Source of the DNA: Solenopsis invicta
Lineage: Eukaryota > Arthropoda > Insecta > Hymenoptera > Formicidae
NCBI RefSeq assembly: GCF_016802725.1
Contig: NC_052678.1
Span: 1,900,501 to 1,964,500 of the forward strand
Direction: 5' to 3'
Length of the DNA: 64,000 nucleotides
The notes under the pieces were generated by a model that saw nothing but the letters and a program-made list of their open reading frames with translations, was not told the DNA's origin and did not search any database. How positions within the stretch are numbered: the first letter of the stretch is position 1; every line of letters begins with the position of its first letter. Shown here piece after piece: positions 55,616 through 64,000 of this stretch. The position numbers were made by a program, and so were the translations under genes.

Positions 55616-56776
55616 TAACCGATAATTAATCAGTGAATTAGGAGAATCCGGTAAGTGACTGAATAAAAACTAACTTACTCTCTAATTGATAAATATGTCA
55701 GGTCCCTCTGTCTTCGAAGGCTTTGTGGTTGAAGTCGGTTCTGGGCTGACCTCGGAAGCTCGGTGATTGTTTAATTGAGGCACAGAATCTAAGTTTTAAA
55801 ATGATTTTAACGCGCACAGCTTCGACACTTGCAACGCGTGGATGTGAGTGCGGAGTTAAATGCGCGGATGTGAGTGCGGAGTTGAACTTTGAATTTTTTG
55901 AATGAATGAATGAATGAATCTCGAGGCGTTCGAAGCTGCGTATTTTATAGGGCTTAGAAAAAGGGCGTGAGATTAGTTTAGTAGGTGAGATGAGGATTTG
56001 ATTGGGTAAAGCCTTTTGAGCTTTTTCCCTTTCCTTGGAGATTCCTTGTTGTCGAAATTTTGAGCTTATTCGTTGGGTAGTTCACCAACGCTCACTACCA
56101 ATCATCTTCTCGGATGATCTCTCGTTGGCTAATTTTCCATCTTCTCCCGATTTTTCTTAACTCTAAGAGGGGCGAGCAGTTGCATCACCCAATCGCTTAA
56201 GGGATTCGTTATCTTACGGTTTCTCTTCTTGGAACGTTCGGTCTCGATTTTTTATATCGTCGCGTCCGTTTATTTGGGACTCGCTTTCCATATGAATCAT
56301 CTTTCCGTTCGTGATGAAACATAGGTTCGAGCAAACAAAGCCGGGTTGTAAATTTTGATTTTATAGTTTTATAGTTTCCGTCCGGCGTCGCGACTCAATC
56401 TTATCTCTGATTGTTGCCAGACTTTAATAACGTTTACATTTTTTCTCTTTTGAGTCCAGGCTTTGTTCGTCCATATGGATTATTAAATAAGCATCGTTGC
56501 TTGTAATTTTGTCGTCGCACGATTTCTCCTTTTTTTTGCTTCTATTTATTGCTCCGGATGTAATATGTGGCCATTATATATATATATATATATATATTCC
56601 GAGAACAATGTTTGATTTCTTTTTTCTTATAATAGCCGGGTGGTAGTGTTATTTGTAAAAGAGAAATCGTGGAGTTCCGGGTATAAGTATTATAAATTTT
56701 ACAGAGAATCCCTTAGCATAATTTACATAATGGATGCGAAAAGGGAAATCGTGAAATCCTCTGGATGTAACAACGC

Positions 56777-57030
56777 AATATATCGCATTTAAATGTTTTT
56801 GCAACATCACTGCTCTATTGTAATATGATATATCATATAGCAATATTGCTGCAACGTCAAAGCAATATTATAATGCGATAGATCGCTTTCAAATATTTCT
56901 GCAATATCACTGCAGTATTTTAATATGATATATCATATTGCAATATTGCTGCAATATCATAACAATGTTACAATATCGCTGTAATATTACTGCGACATCA
57001 TAATATTGTCGCAATATTGTTGCAATATTA
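56777..57030 (+). repeat. 102-bp AATATTGC tandem repeat, right half of the split array
   Basis: Resumes exactly where the left half (ending 45002/45006) stopped and keeps the 102-base spacing (TATGATATATCATAT at about 56824 and 56926). Confidence 0.88.
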
Positions 57031-57491
57031 CGTGCATATTTTATTAAACGAAAGAAAAACATTTATTATTACAACAGAAAGCAATCAATTGTGAGAAGAC
57101 ATTGCTTTTCGGGCAATTTTTACGGTTTTTTACACATATAAAATTTAATTAAGTTTAAACTATAGTAATGTTTAAATTGGCAAAAGAATTATAGTTTACA
57201 AAATTAATTCATTAAAAATAAATCTATTAATATACATATTATCTTTTATTAACAACATTAATGTTTCATGCATTTTTTCACGCTGAAACTGTTATGTCTA
57301 TTTCATGTCACATTTCTTTTAAAAATCTTCGTAGGTGTAACTCATTTCTAAAAAATTGTAAATTGTTATAAAATACTGTTAGTAAATCTCAAATTATTAC
57401 ACTATCAAGAAGCACGGTCATGTCTCGCGCCAAATGACACGCAAAGTAATTATTTATTTGAAAAGCTTTTGATAATACGAATGATACTCAC
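57031..57491. other. 5' part of elongase intron 1
   Basis: AT-rich intron sequence between the AATATTGC repeats and exon 1. No feature is seen. Confidence 0.5.
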
Positions 57492-57537
57492 CGAGCTCCT
57501 TTGTCCAATAATATAGCATGTCTTGTAAGAAATCCAT
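57492..57537 (-). CDS. Elongase exon 1 (start codon)
   Basis: ATG at 57537 gives MDFLQDMLYYWTKEL plus one base, then donor GTGAGT. The one-base phase fits exon 2 exactly and makes an aspartate before PRVADLLF, the usual YY...LxDPRxxDW-like start of insect elongases. This ties the exon to the gene at 40878-41602 across a 15.9-kb intron. Upstream on the minus strand, TATATAAG lies about 50 bases before the ATG. Confidence 0.8.
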
Positions 57538-57916
57538 GATTGGTAATTGCCCTGTATCGTCTTTGAATTGTTACTTTCCTTATATAACAAAATATCACCG
57601 TTTAAATATATGTAGTATCATTCGTTTATATCGCAAAGCAACCGTATTGGCGTGATCGATTAGAACCGATTGTACCCACTCATCGAATACGCACGATCAT
57701 TTATACGCAATCGAGCTTTTATTAACTGTATATCTACTTTGTACTTTGCTCTTGATTCCGCATATATTATATGAGTATAATCTTTCAATTTGACTCTGCT
57801 ATATGATTGGCAACAAATGCTATTGTGTGATAAATGTATACTAATTACAATTGGTTGCATCAAATTGTGATTTTAAAGTCACAATTAGCGTAAATAATTT
57901 ATAAAGTAGTAATTTA
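57538..57916. other. Elongase promoter side and spacer
   Basis: Contains TATATAAG-type sequence near 57580 (minus strand). It ends at the outer end of the right-hand palindrome. ORF 57660-57863 has no recognisable feature. Confidence 0.4.
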
Positions 57917-58187
57917 TTGCTGCGTAGGAAAAGCAATAGAACAGACGTGTCTAATAAACGTCCTAGTAATTAAAGTTATTACACAAAACAATATTGAATT
58001 TTTCGTTGTATAACACAAGTCTCTGTCATTCTAAAATAAAAGCAGCAACTCATTCGATGAATGACAAGTTTGGATTTATTGGAGTTATTATCCTAGCGCC
58101 TACAGATCTGTCTCCAAGTCATTAATGCAATGTATAATTTGAATATAAATTGATATTTGAAAGAAGTATCAAATGATTGAAGGAAAG

Positions 58188-58197
58188 TATATAAATA
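58188..58197 (+). promoter_or_regulatory. TATA box upstream of the 24-codon ORF
   Basis: TATATAAATA lies 34 bases before the ATG at 58232, so the 5' untranslated leader would be very short. It is present in all three copies (also near 63636-63645 and, inverted, about 62153-62162). Confidence 0.5.
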
Positions 58198-58231
58198 ATT
58201 CTAATGCTTATTGTACGTTTTATTTAACAAG

Positions 58232-58306
58232 ATGAGTCTTAAAGGCCTCAGCGCTGCGTGTTTCTTCTGGTTTCATACATTTGTAACCGGATTAATTAAT
58301 AAGTAA
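58232..58306 (+). CDS. 24-residue hydrophobic ORF or first coding exon, copy 1
   Basis: ATG follows AACAAG. The peptide starts MSLKGLSAACFFWF and ends GLINK before TAA, with a signal-like hydrophobic core. A donor-like AA/GTAAGG (and AAG/GTAAAT four bases on) overlaps the stop, so it may instead be the first exon of a longer secreted or membrane protein. Function unknown. Expression is not shown by the sequence. Confidence 0.35.
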   Translation: MSLKGLSAACFFWFHTFVTGLINK

Positions 58307-60276
58307 GGTAAATACATAATAAATAAATAAATTTAAGTGTGTATATTTTTATTCATTTGATACTTGTTTCAAATGTCAAATTTATTGAAAATATATATTA
58401 CATTAATAACTTGGACGCAGATCTGACAGAGCAAAACACATTTTTCTTGAGAAAAGTAAAAAATACACATTCTAGGCAATAGGAAGATAAAAATAGATTT
58501 AATAACGCGCAATCGATCTAATTACCTTAGTTTGGTTACCATATTCATGTGCACTTTGTCAATCATATGTTATAACATTTGGAAAATTTGATGCGTAGCA
58601 TTCGTAAAAGCATAATACATGATATATTTTCAACATTAAAAATACACGTAGATTTATTGATACAACTAATATGCAATTATTAAACTGCATGAAATTGCAT
58701 GAGCATTCTAGTATTTATTAAATTACCTTGAATTAAAAATTAATAATATTTTTTCTTTTGCAATTTTCTTTTTTTCTCGTTATTATACAACTATATATTT
58801 GACTAATTTATTAATGTATTATATTGTTTTCTTTATTAAATTGTTTTTAAATTTAAAATTTTGATAGCAACGTTAAAATAATTGCGAATAACATGCCAGC
58901 AACAAACAAACATTTTGCTGTGGGTAACGCCCGATTATCGATGTCACTTATTAGCTATAATATGTATATAAAAACTTAATCAAATTTTGAAAATAAATTT
59001 AATATGTTGGTTTATCTGAAAAATATTGAATTATTTATAATTTTTGTAACCGTAACGTTTTTGAAAACATTTTCTTTTATAACAAAAAATGTTTTCTAAA
59101 GTGTTAATAAAATATTACTTTGCTCATTGTGTCGATTGTGAAAAGGGGCGTGGTTTTGCACAACACACCATATCTATACGTCCTTCGCGTGAACGCTATT
59201 TCTACGCATCGTTTCTAATACATTATGTTCTTCTTATTTACGTAAAAATTAAACTTTCGCGACAATCGCAAGTATTATTTATTCTTATTTAATGTTTAGC
59301 AAATAACCTAATGGAATAATTCCATGTCCATAGACATTTCTAACTGGGGCGGTTTTAATTTTTATCAACAAATTTTTTACGTAATGTTAATGTATTGACA
59401 AATAAAATTCAAAATATAAAAGTTCAGAAAAGTATTTAAATACAAAATACAAAATGCTCTTAAAAAATGTATGTAAATGTAAAATATAAAATGTATTTAA
59501 ATACGTAATATATTTTAAATATATGTATTTCATACATATTTTTATAGGAAATAATATTTATGTGCAAAATAATTATGTAAGAAATAATCTGTTGATTTAT
59601 TTATAAATGTATTGAAAGATTTAATTTACCTCGTGATGTTGATATTAATAATGTGTTCCTAATAAGTGTTATAATTTCAGAACTGAAATAAAACAGCAGC
59701 GTATAATTTACGATCTAAAACAAGTTCAACTCAGGTTCGTCCGTCTTGAATTAGAATGCTTATGTCTCGGCAGTATTGTATAGATTCAAGAGTTACGTAT
59801 GTAAGGAAATGACCCAAGGTGCACGCGTCAGTAGCGTGGTTATGCATATTTCTACACTAACCGAATTTAATAAACACATTAATTGAATTGTATAAATGCA
59901 GTATAAAAGTTGAAATTTCTAACTAATTTTTTAATTAGTTTTATGTTAGTTCTCTTGTTGTTAATTGATGAGTTGGCGTTAGATAGTAAAGGTATGGAAT
60001 GTATGAGTAATAATTTTTTGTAATCCAAGTCTCCTTATCTGTAAATTGTTGAAGAGAACAAATATTCTAGTCAAATCATGTAGAACAGTAAATAAATGTT
60101 TAACTTATATTAATTACATATTATTTTCTAAACAAGAAATTAATGTCTTACAACACGTAATTGTTGTTATTCTTCAGTGTAGTGTCGTTTTATTTTGTAA
60201 TAAATGTTTTTCTCGATGTCTGCGTTTTCGTTAGACACAGACTGTCCTCGAAATGTATTTGTCAACTTATGAGAGA

Positions 60277-60520
60277 AAAACATGCATTCAACTTTCATTG
60301 AGAACATTTTTCTCTATCTCTTATAGTTTCGACGATACACGCTTCGAAAGAAAAAACCCGATTTTCTTCAAAGGGATGTTTTACCCTTAAAAGTGTATTA
60401 GGGCACGTGTAAAAAAATACGTGTCCCTTATTTCTGTACTACAACATATTAAAAACTCGTTTTAATCTGAGGCCGACACTTTTCTGTGTTTCCTTGTCAG
60501 TGACTGAAGTTTTTCAGTAC
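60277..60520 (+). repeat. Dispersed repeat, copy 2 (pairs with 40305-40690)
   Basis: Shares ATCTCTTATAGTTTCGACGA, CCCGATTTTCTTCAAAGG, GGGCACGTGT, GTGTCCCTTATTT and TTTTAATCTGAGGCCGACAC with the copy at 40.4 kb. It lies in the loop of the palindrome. Confidence 0.65.
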
Positions 60521-60597
60521 CAGTGTTGCTGCAGCTTGCAGTGCGTTCATATCTGTTGTGACCAAAAGATAATTACAATCTTATTATTGTAATACGG

Positions 60598-62446
60598 CCA
60601 TATTGACGGACGAGCCTGAGTTCAGCTTGTTTCAGATCGTGAATTATACGCTGCTGTTTTATTTCACTTCTGAAATTATAACACTTATTAGGAACACATT
60701 ATTAATATCAACATCAGGTGTTAATTAAATCTTTCAATACATTTATAAATAAATCAACAGATTACTTCTTACATAATTATTTGGCACATAAATATTATTT
60801 CCTATAAAAATATGTATGAAATACATATATTTGAAATATATTACGTATTTAAATACATTTTATATTTTACATTTACATACATTTTTTAAGACCATTTTGT
60901 ATTTTGTATTTAAATACTTTACTGAACTTTTATATTTTGAATTTTATTTGTTAATACATTTAAGTTACGTAAAAAATTTGTTGATAAAAATTAAAACCGC
61001 CCAGTCAGAAATGTCTATGGACATGGAATTATTCCATCAGGTTATTTGCTAAACATTAAACAAGAATAAATAATACTCGCGATTGTCGCGAAAGTTAAAT
61101 TTTTACGTAAATAAGAAGAACATAATGTATTAGAAACGATGCGTAAAAATAGCGTTCACGCGAAGGACGTATAGACATGGTGTGTTGTGCAAAACCGCGC
61201 CCCTTTTCACAATCGACACAATGAGCAAAGTAATATTTTATTAACACTTTAGAAAACATTTTTTGTTATAAAAGAAAATGTTTTCAAAAACGTTACGGTT
61301 ACAAAAATTATAAATAATTCAATATTTTTCAAAAAACCAACATATGAAATTTAATTTCAAAATTTGATTAAGTTTTTATATACATATTATAGCTAATAAG
61401 TGACATGGATAATCGGGTGTTACCCACAGCAACATGTCTGTTTGTTGCTGGCATATTCGCAATTATTTCAACGTTGCTATCAGAATTTCAAATCTAAAAA
61501 CAATCTAATAAAGAAAACAATATAATACATACATTAATAAATTAGTAAAATACAGAGTTGTATAATAACGAGAAAGAAAGAAAATTGCAAAAGAAAAATA
61601 TATTTAATTTGTAATTCAAGGTAATTTAATAAATACTAGAATGCTCATGCAATTTCATGCAGTTTAATAATTGTATATTAGTTGTATCAATAAATCTACG
61701 TGTATTTTTAATGTTGAAAATAACATATCATGTATAATGCTTTTACGAATGCTACGCATCAAATTTTCCAAATGTTATAACATATGATTGACAAAGTGCA
61801 CATGAATATGGTAACCAAACTAAGCTAATTAGATCGATTGCGCGTTATTAAATCTATTTTTATCTTCCTATTGCCTAGAATGTGTATTTTTTACTTTTCT
61901 CAAGAAAAATGTGTTTTGCTCTGTCAGATCTGCGTCCAAGTTATTAATGTAATATATATTTTCAATAAATTTGACATTTGAAACAAGTATCAAATGAATA
62001 AAAATATACACACTTAAATTTATTTATTTATTATGTATTTACCTTACTTATTAATTAATCCGGTTACAAATGTATGAAACCAGAAGAAACACGCAGTGCT
62101 GAGGCCTTTAAGACTCATCTTGTTAAATAAAACGTACAATAAGCATTAGAATTATTTATATACTTTCCTTCAATCATTTGATACTTCTTTCAAATTTCAA
62201 TTTATATTCAAATTATACATTTCATTAATGACTTGGAGACAGATCTGTAGGCGCTAGGATAATAACTCCAATAAATTCAAACTTGTCATTCATCGAACGA
62301 GTTGCTGCTTTTATTTTAGAATGACAGAGACTTGTGTTATACAACGAAAAATTCAATATTGTTTTGTATAATAACTTTAATTACTAGGACGTTTATTAGA
62401 CACGTCTGTTCTATTGCTTTTCCTACGCAGTAACTCACAGAACATA
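60598..62446 (-). repeat. Palindrome arm A' (inverted)
   Basis: Inverse complement of 57917-59742. It extends about 15 bases further (ACTCACAGAACATA) to the mariner insertion, and those bases are mirrored at 63352-63366. Confidence 0.9.
62044..62118 (-). CDS. 24-residue hydrophobic ORF, copy 2
   Basis: Same ORF in the inverted arm. It differs by one coding change (SAAC to STAC). Same start context, stop and donor-like end. Confidence 0.33.
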   Translation of the reverse strand: MSLKGLSTACFFWFHTFVTGLINK

Positions 62447-63351
62447 CGAGGTGTGATCAAAAAGTAAGGTGACTTTTCATTTTTATAAAAAAATATTCAT
62501 TTATTCATCCAAAATTATGTTATCCCCTTCAAAATAATCCCCCTCTGATACAATGCATTTGTGCCAGCGCTTTTTCCTGTCGTCAAAACATTTCTGAAAT
62601 GCATTTTTGGGTATTGCCTTGAGCTCCTAACGCGATGCAGCCTTAATCTCCTCAATCGTGGCAAATCTTCGTCCTTTCATAGGCCTTTTCAATTTTGGGA
62701 AGAGGAAAAAGTCGCAGGGAGCCAAGTCTGGTGAATACGGTGGCTGAGGCATGATGATAGTATTGTTTTTAGCCAAAAAAGTACTCACTAGTAACGACGA
62801 ATTTCGCTGACACGCGTGTCATACCCAAAACATCCGTTAAAATTGATTGGCATGAGCCAAACGATATGTTAAGATCATCAGCTATTTCTCTAATCGTGAT
62901 TCGACGATTTTTCAACACAATTTCTTTCACTTCCTGAACATTTTCGTCGGTTTTTGACGTGTTGGGCCGACTAGAGCGGGATTCATCGTTAACATTTTCT
63001 CGACCCTCTTGGAATAACTTATACCATTTATAAACATTTTTTTTGCTCAAAGTTGACTCACCGTACGCCACTGTCAACATTTCAAGAGATTTTGAACACT
63101 TAATACCATTTTTTACACAAAAATTAATACAAACTCTCTGCTCCATTATTTTCAACATCAAAAAATCGCCGAGCACACAAACATGAGTCTAATCTTTATG
63201 CCTCTCACATAAAAACAACACATGCTATATAGTCAAAACTGTGAACATATGATCGTGACGAGTGTACCAACACAAAAAAAAAAATTTTTTAATTAGAGTG
63301 TACAGAGCGCGCGAAATTCAAAAAGTCATCTTACTTTTTGATCACACCTCG
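62447..63351 (-). mobile_element. Deleted mariner with TA target duplication
   Basis: Terminal inverted repeats CGAGGTGTGATCAAAAAGTA (left) and the matching right end, flanked by TA (62445-62446, 63352-63353). 905 bp compared with about 1.3 kb for full-length mariners. The sequence beyond the TA is also mirrored on both sides for more than 600 bp. Confidence 0.9.
62501..63176 (-). pseudogene. Mariner transposase, internally deleted
   Basis: The N-terminal part is the mariner helix-turn-helix pair (EQRVCINFCVKNG, SKKNVYKWYKLFQEGRENV, DESRSSRPNTS, TIREIADDLNISFGS). After SAKFV the frame breaks. The C-terminal part in another frame has PPYSPDLAPCDFFLFPKLK (with the third catalytic aspartate) and FEGDNIILDE before TAA. 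The first two catalytic aspartates lie in the deleted middle. A TAG also interrupts the C-terminal frame. Confidence 0.82.
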
Positions 63352-64000
63352 TATGTTCTGTGAGTTGCTGCGTAGGAAAAGCAATAGAACAGACGTGTCT
63401 AATAAACGTCCTAGTAATTAAAGTTATTATACAAAACAATATTAAATTTTTCGTTGTATAACACAAATCTCTGTTATTCTAAAATAAAAGCAGCAACTCA
63501 TTCGATGAATGACAAGTTTGGATTTATTGGAGTTATTATCCTAGCGCCTACAGATCTGTCTCCAAGTCATTAATGAAATGTATAATTTGAATATAAATTG
63601 ATATTTGAAAGAAGTATCAAATGATTGAAGGAAAGTATATAAATAATTCTAATGCTTATTGTACGTTTTATTTAACAAGATGAGTCTTAAAGGCCTCAGC
63701 GCTGCGTGTTTCTTCTGGTTTCATACATTTGTAACCGGATTAATTAATAAGTAAGGTAAATACATAATAAATAAATAAATTTAAGTGTGTATATTTTTAT
63801 TCATTTGATACTTGTTTCAAATGTCAAATTTATTGAAAATATATATTACATTAATAACTTGGACGCAGATCTGACAGAGCAAAACACATTTTTCTTGAGA
63901 AAAGTAAAAAATACACATTCTAGACAATAGGAAGATAAAAATAGATTTAATAACGCGCAATCGATCTAATTAGCTTAGTTTGGTTACCATATTCATGTGC
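63352..64000 (+). repeat. Palindrome arm A'' (third copy, runs off the window)
   Basis: Matches 57917-58560 directly with only a few substitutions and mirrors 62446 leftwards. The window ends before its loop. Confidence 0.93.
63680..63754 (+). CDS. 24-residue hydrophobic ORF, copy 3
   Basis: Identical in residues to copy 1. The same TATA box lies 34 bases before the ATG. Confidence 0.35.
   Translation: MSLKGLSAACFFWFHTFVTGLINK

Larger units (their letters stand above)
45007..56772. mobile_element. Outer 12-bp-TIR element (about 2.45 kb before nesting) with ACGC target duplication
   Basis: It starts TGTTACATCCAG and ends CTGGATGTAACA, exact inverse complements, flanked by ACGC at 45003-45006 and 56773-56776. 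The neighbouring repeat copy at about 44818 reads ATAACGCAATATAT uninterrupted, which confirms the junctions. Without the LINE and ISL2EU insertions about 2.45 kb remains: 45007-45391, 49913-50051 and 54845-56772. The only long ORF is 55016-55615 (-). TGT...ACA ends with a 4-bp duplication fit either a long solo LTR or a Ginger-type DNA element (TGTNR...YNACA). I cannot decide. Part 55616-56760 has no gene, only a (TA)n tract at about 56574-56598. Confidence 0.75.
57917..59742 (+). repeat. Palindrome arm A
   Basis: Pairs with 60598-62431 as inverse complement over about 1.8 kb with scattered differences. It begins TTGCTGCGTAGGAAAAGC and ends near CAGGTTCGTCCGTC. The loop (59743-60597) holds the dispersed repeat at 60277-60520. 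Contains one copy of the 24-codon ORF. The ORF at 59089-59292 is not conserved in sense on the other arm and is not called. Confidence 0.9.

Overview
This is an AT-rich, intron-containing animal nuclear sequence crowded with repeats. The transposon types (a CsRn1-type gypsy element, an ISL2EU element with a YqaJ nuclease, mariner/Tc1 relics) and the host genes fit an insect, most likely a hymenopteran such as an ant. The organism is inferred from this content only.

Host genes are few. At the left edge lies the 3' end of an unrecognised acidic protein (1-188, +), then a terminal exon resembling protein phosphatase 1 inhibitor-2 (1985-2199, +). Convergent to it is a complete six-exon tRNA pseudouridine synthase PUS3 (2868-6739, -). 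All six exons join in phase to give 426 residues. On the right is an ELO-family very-long-chain fatty acid elongase on the minus strand: exon 1 at 57492-57537, exons 2 and 3 at 40878-41602, last exon(s) not found. Its first intron is about 15.9 kb and holds foldback elements, 102-bp AATATTGC repeats, a 5S-rRNA-derived repeat and a three-deep transposon nest: an outer 12-bp-TIR element with ACGC target duplication, a LINE with a 13-bp target duplication, and a complete ISL2EU element.

Between the two host genes: 7287-12856 is a young gypsy element with LTRs that look identical, a tRNA-Trp primer site, open gag and pol, and eight leader repeats. From 14.8 to 29.2 kb is a giant inverted repeat. 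Its 1.8-kb arms carry a SANT/Myb-like ORF and a gypsy integrase relic. Between the arms lie CCATCATCG microsatellites and about 67 copies of a 139-bp satellite (17.7-27.1 kb). Two diverged direct repeats (13.3-14.3 and 35.8-36.5 kb) bracket this region. From 29 to 35 kb are Tc1/mariner remnants, an 8-bp-TSD MITE and a 2.9-kb Tc1-like element with long microsatellite-bearing inverted repeats.

The right end (57.9-64.0 kb) is a chain of palindromes: arm, 0.86-kb loop, inverted arm, a deleted mariner, then the arm again. Each arm carries a TATA-led 24-residue hydrophobic ORF. The mariner sits on the TA at the exact centre of a formerly spacerless palindrome.

The host genes are ordinary. The interest is in palindrome architecture, the satellite inside the giant palindrome, the gypsy leader repeats, the ISL2EU frameshift site and the triplicated small ORF.
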